Source: Pseudomonas caspiana
GTDB lineage: Bacteria > Pseudomonadota > Gammaproteobacteria > Pseudomonadales > Pseudomonadaceae
Length of the DNA: 64,000 nt
Assembly (NCBI RefSeq): GCF_002158995.1
Contig: NZ_LOHF01000013.1
Coordinates: forward strand, 1-64,000
Reading direction: 5' to 3'
Shown here one piece after another: positions 28,456 through 37,529 of this stretch. A program made the translations under genes and the position numbers. The notes beneath the pieces were generated by a model. It was not told where the DNA came from, made no database searches, and was given only the letters and a program-made list of their open reading frames with translations. Within the stretch, counting starts at the first letter, position 1. Each line of letters opens with the position of its first letter.

Positions 28456-30219
28456 CTAGTGCTCATTCGACTCCTGATTATTCCCCAGCGTCTCCAGCAA
28501 CGCGATCTGCATACGCGTATGCACTCTGATGAACCAGCGCCATGCCACTGCCGCGACGATGGCTGCGATCACGGCGATCAGAATCAGCAATTCGTTTGTC
28601 GGCAGGATGCTCGCGGATAGCGCGGCGAGCATGACGAAGATCACCAGCAAAGACAGCAGCGGGATCACCTCGGCGATCACTTTGCGCACTCTCGCCGTAT
28701 GCCGGCCGGCCATCTCCGGCTTGACGCCCATCTCAGCCAATAACATCGACAACGCCTTGAGCTTTCGATAGGCCGCGATCAGGAAAGGCAGCGAAAGCAA
28801 CAAAGCAGCGCCACAGATCCAGGCTTTCTGCTGACCCACGTCACTGACCCAGTCGCTGATGTACACGCCGATGCGCTCGGCAAAATAGCCCCCGCAGAAG
28901 AAGATGGCGACGACCAATGCCAGATTGACCCCGACCTGCAACAGAATCCGCCGAATCATTGATGCCAGCAGCGCGCCCTCACCTTGCGGCTGAATGCTGC
29001 GTAGCCACTCACCGTACATGCCAAACACCCGCGCTACGCGGCGAGGCATGATGCTCGCCAGTTGGTTCGACAACGGGTCGGCGCCGCGAATCAGATAAGG
29101 CGTCAGCAATGTTGTGATTGCGGAGACAGCGACCGCCACCGGGTAGAGGAAGTCGCTGGTGACCTGCAAGGTCATGCCCAGCGCCGCGATGATGAAGGAA
29201 AATTCGCCAATCTGTGACAGGCCCATGCCCACGCGTAACGAGGTCTTGCCATCATTACCGGCGAGAAATGCACCCAGCCCGCAGGACAGCATTTTGCCAA
29301 GGACAACTGCAACGGTGATGACCGCAATCGGCCAGGCATATTGAACCAGGATCGCGGGATCGATCATCAAGCCAATAGCGACAAAGAAGATTGCGCTGAA
29401 CATGTCGCGAATTGGTTCGATCAGGCGTTCTATTTTCAGCAACTGGCGCGACTCGGCCATGATTGCGCCAATCAGGAACGCGCCCAGCACCATGCTGTAT
29501 TCCAGCTTCACGACCAGCAAACAGAAACCGAAGCAAAGGCCCAGCACGGTAATCAGCAGCATCTCATTGCTTTCAAACTTCGCCACGTAAGCCAGCAAGC
29601 GCGGCACCAGAAGGATGCCGATCACCAAGGCTACGATCATGAACAGCGAAAGCTTGCCGACCGTGGAGAACACTTCGCCCGAGCTGACCGAACCACTGAC
29701 GGCGATCCCGGACAGTAAGGCAATGATGCCAATGCCCAGAATGTCCTCGACGATCAACACGCCAAAGATCAATTGCGCAAAGGGCTGGTTTTTCATCTTC
29801 AGGTCATTGAGCGCCTTGACGATGATGGTCGTCGAAGAAATCGCCAGGATCGCGCCAAGGAACAACGAATCCATGGTGCTCCAGCCAAAGTACTGACCGA
29901 TTTCATAGCCGATCCAGATCATCAGGGTGATTTCGAGAAACGCCGCAATGAAGGCCGTTGCGCCAACTTTGAATAACTTGCGCAGGCTGAACTCCAGCCC
30001 TAGGCAGAACATCAGGAAAATGACCCCAAGCTCGGCGAGGGTCTTTATGGTGTCTTCGTCATGGATCAGCCCGAACGGCGGCGTGTGCGGGCCAATGATA
30101 AAGCCCGCCACGATGTACCCCAGTACAACCGGCTGCTTGAGGCGATGAAAGAGGATGGTCACGACGCCAGCCACCAGCATGATTACTGCCAAATCCTGAA
30201 TAAAGCTGATGGCATGCAT
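28456..30219 (-). CDS. CPA2-family cation:proton antiporter (KefB-like)
   Basis: 587 aa inner-membrane protein with about thirteen hydrophobic segments. The Na+/H+ exchanger fold is clear: GYIVAGFIIGPHTPPFG near residue 35, LAELGVIFLMFCLGLEFS near 62, and FGVLIVEDILGIG with the ion-pathway Asp near 160. There is no TrkA-N/RCK domain at the C-terminus; instead the last 200 residues hold further membrane segments, as in the potassium-efflux type found beside pdxY in other pseudomonads. It likely exchanges K+ or Na+ for H+. Confidence 0.9.
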   Translation of the reverse strand: MHAISFIQDLAVIMLVAGVVTILFHRLKQPVVLGYIVAGFIIGPHTPPFGLIHDEDTIKTLAELGVIFLMFCLGLEFSLRKLFKVGATAFIAAFLEITLMIWIGYEIGQYFGWSTMDSLFLGAILAISSTTIIVKALNDLKMKNQPFAQLIFGVLIVEDILGIGIIALLSGIAVSGSVSSGEVFSTVGKLSLFMIVALVIGILLVPRLLAYVAKFESNEMLLITVLGLCFGFCLLVVKLEYSMVLGAFLIGAIMAESRQLLKIERLIEPIRDMFSAIFFVAIGLMIDPAILVQYAWPIAVITVAVVLGKMLSCGLGAFLAGNDGKTSLRVGMGLSQIGEFSFIIAALGMTLQVTSDFLYPVAVAVSAITTLLTPYLIRGADPLSNQLASIMPRRVARVFGMYGEWLRSIQPQGEGALLASMIRRILLQVGVNLALVVAIFFCGGYFAERIGVYISDWVSDVGQQKAWICGAALLLSLPFLIAAYRKLKALSMLLAEMGVKPEMAGRHTARVRKVIAEVIPLLSLLVIFVMLAALSASILPTNELLILIAVIAAIVAAVAWRWFIRVHTRMQIALLETLGNNQESNEH

Positions 30220-30517
30220 GGGGTCCGGCTCCTTATGAAACGCATTGCTGCCAGCCGAATTCTCGCCAAACGAAGGAGAATTCAGCTACTGCACTGCAGA
30301 AATCTGATTAATTTGTAAGAATTTGCCCGCTCCACGGGCTTTTGCAGGTTAACACTGCACATTCGTTGATAAAGCCGGTGCAATATATGGAAACAGATCG
30401 GCTGCACGCGTGACGGCTTACAGCCAACAAGCGTCCCGATAACTGTCACACAACGCTTGAATCCGTAAGCACCGCCATAAGGTGCAATTTCTGAACCGCC
30501 TTGATCGTGAGTACGCT

Positions 30518-31003
30518 ATGGAACCCGGAAACGCCCAGCTGTCGATGACTGTATTGATGACCCCGGACATGGCCAACTTCTCTGGCAACGTACACGGCGG
30601 CACCCTGTTGAAATACCTCGACGAAGTGGCGTATGCCTGTGCGAGCCGCTATGCAGGCCGCTACGTGGTGACGCTGTCGGTGGACCAAGTAATTTTCCGC
30701 GAGCCAATCCATGTCGGTGAACTGGTGACCTTCCTGGCGTCGGTGAACTACACGGGCAACACTTCAATGGAAGTCGGCATCAAGGTCGTCACGGAAAACA
30801 TCCGCGAGCGCTCGGTGCGTCACACCAATAGCTGCTTCTTCACCATGGTTGCCGTGGATGACCAGCGCAAACCGGCCAGCGTGCCGCCGCTGGAGCCAGA
30901 AAGCCCGGACGGCAAACGCCGCTACATTCAGGCCCAACAGCGTCGGCAGATCCGCCAGGAACTGGAAAAGCGTTATCAGGAAATCAAGGACGAGACGCTG
31001 TAA
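30518..31003 (+). CDS. Acyl-CoA thioesterase (hot-dog fold)
   Basis: 161 aa, YciA/BFIT-type thioesterase that hydrolyses acyl-CoA to free acid and CoA. Diagnostic features are TPDMANFSGNVHGGTLLKYLDEVAYACA with the catalytic Asp/Asn region near residue 30, and the long C-terminal helix (QRRQIRQELEKRYQ). The ATG at 30518 (MEPGNAQLSM) is where homology starts. Divergent from the antiporter gene across a 298-bp spacer in which I see only AT-rich promoter-like sequence. Confidence 0.9.
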   Translation: MEPGNAQLSMTVLMTPDMANFSGNVHGGTLLKYLDEVAYACASRYAGRYVVTLSVDQVIFREPIHVGELVTFLASVNYTGNTSMEVGIKVVTENIRERSVRHTNSCFFTMVAVDDQRKPASVPPLEPESPDGKRRYIQAQQRRQIRQELEKRYQEIKDETL

Positions 31004-31060
31004 GGCGAGTCTCAACCCCGGTATATCAGGCAACACAGACTATCAATTGGAATGATATTC

Positions 31061-31151
31061 CTGTGGGAGCCGGGCTTGCCCGCGATATACGAGGCGCAGA
31101 TATAAGATGCACCGCGTGATCGTTTATCGCGGGCAAGCCCAGCTCCCACAG
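31061..31151. repeat. REPIN-type inverted repeat (family E)
   Basis: CTGTGGGAGCCGGGCTTGCC and GGCAAGCCCAGCTCCCACAG pair with one mismatch; the CGCGATA/TATCGCG stem continues inward. It lies between the convergent thioesterase and pdxY genes. Confidence 0.93.
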
Positions 31152-31171
31152 AGGACCGTGCTGACCACACG

Positions 31172-32038
31172 CTACAACCGCACCGCCTCAAACCTCACCC
31201 GAGGATGAGCTGTGCGGTCCTGGGCGCGGACCAGCTCCAGTTCGTAGCTGCCGCACGCCTGAGTCTCCAGCAGCACTTCATGCACCGCCGCCGCGGCAAA
31301 CTCGAACGCCGCGACCAGTTCATCCCCGAGCAGCACGCGGGCCAGGAACAATCCGGACGTCAAGTCGCCGACACCCACTGGCTGGCGCGGAAAGGCCAGT
31401 AGCGGGCGACGCAAGTGCCAGCTGCCATCAGCGGTCACCAGCAACATCTCAAAGCCGTCAGCAGGCTTGCCGGGATAATCCACGTGTTTGACCACAATGG
31501 CTTTCGGGCCTCGGTCCAACAAGGCGCGCGCCATGGCCACGCAATCGGACAACGACTCAGGTTTACGGCCAGAGAAGCTATCCAGTTCTAGCTGGTTCGG
31601 GCACATGAAGTCCGCCACAGCCGCCGCTTCTTCGAGCAGAAAATCACTGACTTCGGCGGGTACGCTGCAGCCTTTCTCGGGATGCCCCATCACCGGATCG
31701 CACAGATACAGCGCACTAGGATTGGCGGCTTTGATCCGCTCGACGCCCAGCAGAATCGCTCGGCCCTGGGCGGCGCTGCCCAGGTAGCCGGAAAGCACCG
31801 CATCGCAATTGCCCAACTCACCAATCGCCGCAATACCGTCGATCAGCGCGGGGATCTGTTGCGGAGGCAAAACGTCGCCAGCCCACTTCCCGTACTGGGT
31901 ATGGTTGGAGAACTGCACCGTGTTGAGCGGCCAGACATTCACCCCGATGCGTTGCATCGGAAACACCGCAGCGCTGTTGCCTGCGTGGCCGAAAACCACA
32001 TGGGACTGAATGGCGAGCAAATGGGGTGTACGTTTCAT
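31172..32038 (-). CDS. pdxY: Pyridoxal kinase
   Basis: 288 aa ribokinase-family enzyme that phosphorylates pyridoxal in the B6 salvage route. The N-terminal [18 protein letters not shown] and the anion-hole/catalytic [12 protein letters not shown] near residue 223 are typical of PdxY. The start at 32038 ([11 protein letters not shown]) has AGGAA upstream, and the open frame in front of it lacks homology. Cofactor supply may connect it loosely to the PLP-dependent MocR regulator in this window, but they are far apart. Confidence 0.94.
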   Translation of the reverse strand: MKRTPHLLAIQSHVVFGHAGNSAAVFPMQRIGVNVWPLNTVQFSNHTQYGKWAGDVLPPQQIPALIDGIAAIGELGNCDAVLSGYLGSAAQGRAILLGVERIKAANPSALYLCDPVMGHPEKGCSVPAEVSDFLLEEAAAVADFMCPNQLELDSFSGRKPESLSDCVAMARALLDRGPKAIVVKHVDYPGKPADGFEMLLVTADGSWHLRRPLLAFPRQPVGVGDLTSGLFLARVLLGDELVAAFEFAAAAVHEVLLETQACGSYELELVRAQDRTAHPRVRFEAVRL

Positions 32039-32151
32039 CTGGGGTTCCTGAACACGATGCAAATGCAGTAGTAAGAAATTTAAGTCGCGCAGTATGGCTG
32101 CAAATCCCCAGAGACAGTTAAGCTGGTGGCACTTTGTTGGAGTGCTTCTTC

Positions 32152-32544
32152 ATGCTGACCTTGGGAAACATGTTTGTCCTGATGCTATTGGCCACTGGTG
32201 CGGCATGGCTATGGCATGCCCATGGTTTGCGCGAACGCGCGCTGGAGCGCGTCAAGCAGCACTGCGCAAAACTGGATGTGGAGTTGCTGGATGGCAACGT
32301 GGCTTTGCGCAAACTGACATTTGCCCGAGATGCCCAGGGCCGCAAACGACTGGCCCGTGTGTATAACTTCGAGTTCACTGTCACCGGCGAGCAGCGCCAC
32401 CCTGGCACTATCACCATGTTTGGCGCACACAACGCGCAGATTGAACTGGCGCCCTACCCGTTCGAGATGAAAACGCCGCCCCCCAGCGCGGAAATTATCC
32501 AGCTGAGCCAATGGCGGCAAGAACACAACAAGTGGAAGCAGTAG
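32152..32544 (+). CDS. DUF3301 domain protein
   Basis: 130 aa with one N-terminal membrane anchor (LGNMFVLMLLATGAAWLWHA, residues 4-23) and a cytoplasmic part rich in Arg. The segment DVELLDGNVALRKL and the YNFEFTVTGEQRHPGTITMFG region are typical of DUF3301. Function unknown; it is conserved next to the CobW-type gene in pseudomonads. The ATG at 32152 with GGAG upstream is preferred over a TTG at 32134. Confidence 0.83.
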   Translation: MLTLGNMFVLMLLATGAAWLWHAHGLRERALERVKQHCAKLDVELLDGNVALRKLTFARDAQGRKRLARVYNFEFTVTGEQRHPGTITMFGAHNAQIELAPYPFEMKTPPPSAEIIQLSQWRQEHNKWKQ

Positions 32545-32572
32545 ATCACGCGCGGCTTGTGGATAAGTTGTT

Positions 32573-33550
32573 CTAGAGCAAACAAGCAGCCAGTTCAACC
32601 TGCAAACGGTCCTCATCCTGTGGCTGCGAGAAGATCAATTCAAGCCGAGAATCCCGTCGCCACTCGCTGGCCTGCCACTGCACAACGTCCCCCGAGACTG
32701 CGTTGCCTGACATCCAGCCGCTCTCGCTGTGGATAACCAGTTTGGCGCGGCGCCAGTCCATTCCCTGCAACCACACTTCCAGCCGGCTCAGATCAAAGCG
32801 CTGGCTAGGGTGCCAACGCCAGCCGATGCTCCAGCCTTCTTGCTGACTCTGACTGAGGCAAATCGGTTGGACTGGATCTGCCCATATCGCAGGAAGCTGC
32901 CCCAGACTCTTGGGCAGCGAGGGGTTATCCACAGCGGATTTATCCACAAGCGGACCGGACGTTGTGGATACGCCAGGCAATTCAGCCAGCAAAAGTCTGC
33001 CCTGCTCGGTCCAGATCACTTCTCCCAAGGGCAATTGCTCAATGATCCGCTGGCGTGTTACCGCATCCAGTTTCGCTGACTTATTCAAAACCAGTAGCCC
33101 TGCGGTGTTCAGCGCCGATTCCTGACTCGGTGGCAATGGATGACCAGCAGCTAATGCCGCTGCGTCGAGCACCATCACGCTCGGCTGAACCGTGAGCACA
33201 CCCAGCCAGGGCGCTTGCTGCAACTGCTCAATCAACTGCGCGGGATGACCGAGGCCGGACGGCTCGATCAACAACCTATGCGGCCTGGATTTTCGTAGGA
33301 GCCGACCCAGACCGATCTGAAAGGGCGCGCCGTTAACGCAACACAGGCAACCGCCAGCCACTTCGCCAAGTGCGATACCATCGTCGGCCGTGGTCAGAAG
33401 CGCGGCATCCAGGCCAATCTGACCGAACTCATTGATGAGGATCGCCCAGCGCTCATCTGCCGGCTTCTGCGCCAACAGATGTTTGATGAGGCTGGTCTTG
33501 CCTGCCCCCAAAGGTCCGCCGATGACGTGGGTCGGGATGTTCTGCAGCAT
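32573..33550 (-). CDS. CobW/COG0523-type metal chaperone GTPase
   Basis: 325 aa G3E-family GTPase. Walker A GGPLGAGKTS is at residues 11-20, the metal-binding CxCC motif CLCC at 68-71, and the base-recognition NKSA near residue 155. COG0523 proteins deliver metals, often zinc, to client enzymes. The middle linker (about residues 193-216: PGVSTTSGPLVDKSAVDN and on) is low-complexity and encoded by clustered TTATCCACA-like sequences. No Zur box is seen directly upstream; only 41 bp separate its start from the divergent secreted-protein gene. Confidence 0.88.
   Translation of the reverse strand: MLQNIPTHVIGGPLGAGKTSLIKHLLAQKPADERWAILINEFGQIGLDAALLTTADDGIALGEVAGGCLCCVNGAPFQIGLGRLLRKSRPHRLLIEPSGLGHPAQLIEQLQQAPWLGVLTVQPSVMVLDAAALAAGHPLPPSQESALNTAGLLVLNKSAKLDAVTRQRIIEQLPLGEVIWTEQGRLLLAELPGVSTTSGPLVDKSAVDNPSLPKSLGQLPAIWADPVQPICLSQSQQEGWSIGWRWHPSQRFDLSRLEVWLQGMDWRRAKLVIHSESGWMSGNAVSGDVVQWQASEWRRDSRLELIFSQPQDEDRLQVELAACLL
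32935..32981. repeat. Cluster of DnaA-box-like 9-mers inside the CobW-type gene
   Basis: TTATCCACA occurs at 32935-32943 and 32950-32958, with the near-match TGTGGATAC on the opposite strand at 32973-32981. Two further exact copies (TGTGGATAA at 32559-32567 and 32728-32736) flank it. The cluster encodes the Ser/Val/Asp-rich linker of the protein. Confidence 0.8.
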
Positions 33551-33591
33551 GGTGGTCGCTTATGACGAAGGCGTTAAAGGCCAGGATCGAG

Positions 33592-33939
33592 ATGTTTCTG
33601 GGGATGATACTGGCAACCAGCGCAGGAAGCGCGTGGGCCGAGGCCTGTCTGGTGCACAGTCAGGCTGAGCGGCTGGACGTCAAAGTCTGTCAGGCCAACC
33701 GCAACATTCCGCCTAAATTGTTTCATGACGGCTTTTGCCAGCCGCAACTCGCGGGGCAGAAAACCGATGTGACGTTTCTGGAGCAATGCCCCACCGGAGC
33801 CTTTGGGATTTGCAGCAACGCGCAAGTCGCCAATATGCCTTATCGCGAAGACATTCACTATTACGGCGTGGCCAGCGATGCGCAGTATTTGAAGCCGTTT
33901 TGTGAGGGGCAGAGTCAGGGGAAGTGGTTGGTGCCTTGA
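33592..33939 (+). CDS. Small secreted cysteine-rich protein, unknown
   Basis: 115 aa with a short signal peptide (MFLGMILATSAGSAWA, cleaved before EACLV) and six cysteines in the mature part, so probably periplasmic with disulfides. The ATG at 33592 has AGGA at five-base spacing; an upstream in-frame ATG at 33562 would add ten residues and lacks a good site. It is divergent from the CobW-type gene and is found beside it in other pseudomonads. No function recognised; a role in metal handling is only suggested by position. Confidence 0.72.
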   Translation: MFLGMILATSAGSAWAEACLVHSQAERLDVKVCQANRNIPPKLFHDGFCQPQLAGQKTDVTFLEQCPTGAFGICSNAQVANMPYREDIHYYGVASDAQYLKPFCEGQSQGKWLVP

Positions 33940-33958
33940 ATGGGTGAACCCCTGTATC

Positions 33959-34047
33959 TGTGGGAGCAGAGCTTGCTCGCGATAAGGCTGAACGCGGTTC
34001 GCTTTAGATCGGGTCCAGCCTTATCGCGAGCAAGCTCTGCTCCCACA
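33959..34047. repeat. REPIN-type inverted repeat (family G)
   Basis: TGTGGGAGCAGAGCTTGCTC and GAGCAAGCTCTGCTCCCACA are exact complements at the ends, with GCGATAAGGCT/AGCCTTATCGC continuing the stem. It separates the secreted-protein gene from the convergent DUF1826 gene. Confidence 0.95.
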
Positions 34048-34074
34048 CAATCAGATCCCATGCTCAACATGCTT

Positions 34075-34725
34075 CTAAGCCAACCAATCCAGGGTCAGCA
34101 GCAACCGCCGTTCATCACGCTGCAACGGCGGCGAACGGTGCACAAGGCCTTGGCCTTCGTTGCCGGTCCAGCGCTCGCCCTTGAGTAACGCCACGTCGCC
34201 GCAATTGATTTGCCTGATTTTCATTGCATCACGAGGCTCGGCCTGTGGGTCGCCCAACTGTCGACGGTCGATCGCGCCCTCCTTGAGCCACTGGCTGCCG
34301 ACACCGGCATAGGTGGTAATCAGGCGCGCTGGTACGTGATCGACATGAAAACGCGGGCACATGGCTTTATCCAGCACCCGCAATCTAACCCCGACTCGCT
34401 TGGCCCCCAACAGGCAGGCATAAGCGCTGATCAGCCATGATACGTCGGCGATAAAACCCGCATAGCCTTCCAGGTCGGCGTAAGCAGAAGCGAAACTCTG
34501 AAGATTCGGCGGCGTATCGTCATCGCTTATCTCCAGCGTGATGGCCTCCGCCAGCGGCTCGTTCAGGGAAAGCAGCAGCGCGCCAAAGTCTTCGATGTGC
34601 GCAGGCAACTGACGCTGCCAGACCGCCAGATTCACATCGTCCTCCAATACTTGGCTAAGGATGGCCGGAGTATCACCTTGAACCTGACGGATGCGGGGCT
34701 GCCATTTCAATACCGTCGCGAGCAT
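34075..34725 (-). CDS. DUF1826 domain protein
   Basis: 216 aa, cytoplasmic. The conserved CPRFHVDHVPARLITTYAG stretch (HxDH, near residue 125) and a later HRSPP resemble an iron- or zinc-binding oxygenase-like site, typical of DUF1826. Its ATG overlaps the TAA stop of zigA by one base (TAATG), so it is the second gene of the Zur-controlled zigA operon. Function unknown; likely needed under zinc limitation. Confidence 0.85.
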   Translation of the reverse strand: MLATVLKWQPRIRQVQGDTPAILSQVLEDDVNLAVWQRQLPAHIEDFGALLLSLNEPLAEAITLEISDDDTPPNLQSFASAYADLEGYAGFIADVSWLISAYACLLGAKRVGVRLRVLDKAMCPRFHVDHVPARLITTYAGVGSQWLKEGAIDRRQLGDPQAEPRDAMKIRQINCGDVALLKGERWTGNEGQGLVHRSPPLQRDERRLLLTLDWLA

Positions 34726-35933
34726 TACGCCGCCTCCACTTCATGCCATGGGCCAAATGGATCGGGGAGCGCCACCCAGCCATCGGTGCCCAAGGCCATT
34801 TCCGCATCGGTGAGCAAGCAGTTATCCAGTTCGGCGGTGAGTTGCGCAAAGTCGATGTTCTGACCGATGAACACCAATTCCTGCCGGCAGTCACCGGTTT
34901 GTGAGGTCCAGTTGTCCATGATCGCGTTGATGTTTTCTTCATCCTGGGGCCAATGCGCACGTGGCACGAACCTCCACCAGCGACCAGCAAAGCCGTGGCG
35001 CATCAAACCTCCGGCCTGAGACCAACTGCCCGCATCCTGATGTTTGCTGGCCAGCCAGAAAAATCCTTTGGAGCGCAGCAGTTTGCCGTTGGTCCATTCC
35101 CGATCAATGAAGCTGAAGAAGCGCTCCGGATGAAATGGCCGCCGAGCGCGATAAGCTGTGGACGCGATGCCATATTCCTCGGTTTCCGGCACATGCTCAC
35201 CGCGCAACTCCTTGAGCCAGCCAGGGGCCAATGACGCCCGTTCGAAGTCAAAGCGACCGGTGTTGAGGATCTTCGCCAACGGCACCTCGCCCATCACCAT
35301 CGGAATGATTTCGGCATTGGCATTGAGTCGCTGCAGAATCGCGACCAGCTCTTCGCGCTCGCTGGAACTGATCAGGTCGATCTTGCTGAGCAGAATTACA
35401 TCGGCGAACTCGATCTGTTCGATAAGCAGGTCGGTGATCGAGCGGTCGTCATCGTCACCCAAGGTTTCACCCCGGGTCGCGAGGCTTTCTGCCGCTTGGT
35501 AGTCGAGCAGGAAATTCACCCCATCGACGACTGTGACCATGGTGTCCAGCCGCGCCATGTCGGTGAGGCTCTTACCTGCTTCATCACGGAACGTGAAAGT
35601 CTCCGCCACTGGCAACGGCTCGGAAATGCCGGTGGACTCGATCAATAAATAATCAAATCGTCCGTCCTGAGCCAGACGGCTGACTTCTTCGAGCAGATCT
35701 TCGCGAAGGGTGCAGCAGATACAGCCATTGCTCATCTCGATGAGTTTTTCTTCTGCCCGGTTCAGGCAGACATCACGCTGAACTTCGCCGCCATCGATGT
35801 TGATCTCGCTCATATCGTTGACGATCACGGCAACCCGAAGATCTTCGCGATTGCGCAATATGTAGTTCAACAACGTGCTTTTACCGGCACCGAGAAAGCC
35901 GGACAGAACGGTTACGGGAAGGCGGTTTGGCAT
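34725..35933 (-). CDS. zigA: Zinc chaperone GTPase ZigA (COG0523)
   Basis: 402 aa G3E GTPase. Walker [10 protein letters not shown] is at residues 12-20, the metal site GCICCTLRE at 70-78, and a CobW C-terminal domain follows from about residue 265. ZigA-type proteins sustain zinc-dependent enzymes when zinc is scarce. The start at 35933 ([10 protein letters not shown]) matches the family; an ATG four codons earlier is possible. A Zur box lies 78 bp upstream. In P. aeruginosa dksA2 sits near here, but none is present in this spacer. Confidence 0.92.
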   Translation of the reverse strand: MPNRLPVTVLSGFLGAGKSTLLNYILRNREDLRVAVIVNDMSEINIDGGEVQRDVCLNRAEEKLIEMSNGCICCTLREDLLEEVSRLAQDGRFDYLLIESTGISEPLPVAETFTFRDEAGKSLTDMARLDTMVTVVDGVNFLLDYQAAESLATRGETLGDDDDRSITDLLIEQIEFADVILLSKIDLISSSEREELVAILQRLNANAEIIPMVMGEVPLAKILNTGRFDFERASLAPGWLKELRGEHVPETEEYGIASTAYRARRPFHPERFFSFIDREWTNGKLLRSKGFFWLASKHQDAGSWSQAGGLMRHGFAGRWWRFVPRAHWPQDEENINAIMDNWTSQTGDCRQELVFIGQNIDFAQLTAELDNCLLTDAEMALGTDGWVALPDPFGPWHEVEAA

Positions 35934-36010
35934 CGGGATTCTCATCAGGTTTCAGGGTTTTGACCCTGTTCGCATGGCGGTGCGAGGCACCGATCAATCA
36001 CCCGATTGAT

Positions 36011-36023
36011 GTTATAGTATAAC
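36011..36023 (-). promoter_or_regulatory. Zur box in front of zigA
   Basis: GTTATAGTATAAC is a palindrome with perfect GTTATA/TATAAC arms. The wider sequence (TGATGTTATAGTATAACAAT) is very close to the gamma-proteobacterial Zur consensus as known from E. coli. TATACT on the minus strand inside it could be the -10 element. Confidence 0.9.
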
Positions 36024-36046
36024 AATTCATATAGTAAACAGATCTT

Positions 36047-36134
36047 TGTAGGAGTGAGCTTGCTCGCGATAGCGGCAGGTCAGGCGATGATTTATCGAAA
36101 GAAAATCGAATCGCGAGCAAGCTCACTCCTACAG
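36047..36134. repeat. REPIN-type inverted repeat (family H)
   Basis: TGTAGGAGTGAGCTTGCTCG and CGAGCAAGCTCACTCCTACA are exact complements; the stem continues with CGAT/ATCG. A near-identical element is at 48524-48614. It lies between the Zur box and the amidase stop codon. Confidence 0.95.
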
Positions 36135-36200
36135 GGGCCGTGTTTGCTTCATTACAGTGTCTTTTCAGGAATACAGACGTTCCCACAACTTAAATTAAAG

Positions 36201-37424
36201 CTAAACCTGCCCGGCTCGCTCCTGCTCTTGCTGCCAAGCCATGTACGAATCAACCGGCGGATTGCGCTGAAAATATCGCTGCAACCCGTCGAACAATCCA
36301 TCCGCCACCGCCTGTTGATGGCGTGCTGTCACAAGCCGCTGGCTGTCTTTGGCGTTGGAGATAAATCCGGTTTCCACCAAAATCGACGGCACATCCGGCG
36401 ACTTGAGTACCGCAAAGCCGGCCTGTTCGACGCGTTTTTGATGCAGGGTGGTGATGTTCGCCAGGCTACCGAGGATGGTATTGCCCAACTGCAGGCTGGC
36501 GGCGATGGTGGCGTTCATCGACATGTCGAGGATGACCCCGGCCAGCATCGGGTCCTTGTCTTTAAGGTTGAGCAAGCTGGTGGCACCCAACAAGTCCGCG
36601 CCGTTCTCGCGCTGCGCCATAAAGCGAGCAGTCGCTGATGTAGCGCCGCCTTCGGACAAAGCAAATACCGATGCGCCGGAAGCCGTCAGGCGCGGTGCCG
36701 CGTCGGCATGCACCGAGATAAACATGTCAGCGTTGTGCTTGTGAGCAATCTCGACGCGCTTACGCAGCGGCACGAAGAAGTCGTCATTGCGCACCAGTTG
36801 CACATCAAAGCCTTTTTCCCGCTTCAGTCGTTTGGCCAACAGTTGAGCGATGGACAGCACCACATCCTTTTCCCGCTCGCCCTTGGCTCCTACTGCGCCT
36901 GGGTCTTTACCGCCATGCCCCGGATCGACCACCACCATGATGTTGCGCTTGGGGTGCTGTTTGTCACTGACGACCGGCGCGCGTTGCGCCGGCTGCACCG
37001 CCAGTTGTTGCGCAGCAGCGCCCTCTGCGCCCAGGTCCAGAACCAAACGATGCCCCTGATCGCCAGCAGGCCCCAGCAGAAAGCTGTTGAGTTTCACGGG
37101 CCCGGTCAGGTCGAGAACGATACGCGTGTCATCGCCCTGCCCGTAGTGCCCGGAGCGAATCGATTTGATCAGCGTGTCTTGCAGCGCGAGCTGACTGAAA
37201 TCCCCGCTCAGACGTGCGCCGCTGATGTCGATGATCAGTCTGTCCGGCGCGCCGAGGGTAAAGGTTTTGTATTGCACAGGACCACTGAGGTCCAGTACCA
37301 GACGTAGTTTGTCGTCAGTACGCCACAGACGGGCATTGCGGATCTGAGCAGCGTTGGCACCTAGCGGCAATGCGAAGGCAGCACTGGCTAGCAACAGGTT
37401 AAGCAGAATCTGACGGCGGTGCAT
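36201..37424 (-). CDS. N-acetylmuramoyl-L-alanine amidase (AMIN + Amidase_3), Zur-linked copy
   Basis: 407 aa periplasmic peptidoglycan amidase. A signal peptide (MHRRQILLNLLLASAAFALP, to ANA at 25) is followed by an AMIN domain (about 27-150) and a zinc-dependent Amidase_3 domain (about 170-390). VDPGHGGKDPG, the Glu in GAKGERE, SVHADA and the catalytic VETGFISN are all present. The Zur box at 37486 lies 62 bp upstream, which suggests a stand-in amidase made when zinc is short, as for amiA of the P. aeruginosa zinc cluster. Confidence 0.9.
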   Translation of the reverse strand: MHRRQILLNLLLASAAFALPLGANAAQIRNARLWRTDDKLRLVLDLSGPVQYKTFTLGAPDRLIIDISGARLSGDFSQLALQDTLIKSIRSGHYGQGDDTRIVLDLTGPVKLNSFLLGPAGDQGHRLVLDLGAEGAAAQQLAVQPAQRAPVVSDKQHPKRNIMVVVDPGHGGKDPGAVGAKGEREKDVVLSIAQLLAKRLKREKGFDVQLVRNDDFFVPLRKRVEIAHKHNADMFISVHADAAPRLTASGASVFALSEGGATSATARFMAQRENGADLLGATSLLNLKDKDPMLAGVILDMSMNATIAASLQLGNTILGSLANITTLHQKRVEQAGFAVLKSPDVPSILVETGFISNAKDSQRLVTARHQQAVADGLFDGLQRYFQRNPPVDSYMAWQQEQERAGQV

Positions 37425-37485
37425 GCGATGACCCGTTCAAAGGTGAAGAGCATCCCAGCCCAAAAAAGAAATCGTCGAAATTATA

Positions 37486-37498
37486 GTTATAGTATAAC
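37486..37498. promoter_or_regulatory. Zur box between the divergent amidase and folE2 genes
   Basis: GTTATAGTATAAC, identical to the 13-mer at 36011. It lies 62 bp from the amidase start and 32 bp from the folE2 start, so one site can repress both directions. Confidence 0.9.
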
Positions 37499-37529
37499 GT
37501 GATGATTTACTCGACTGATGGCCTCTTTC

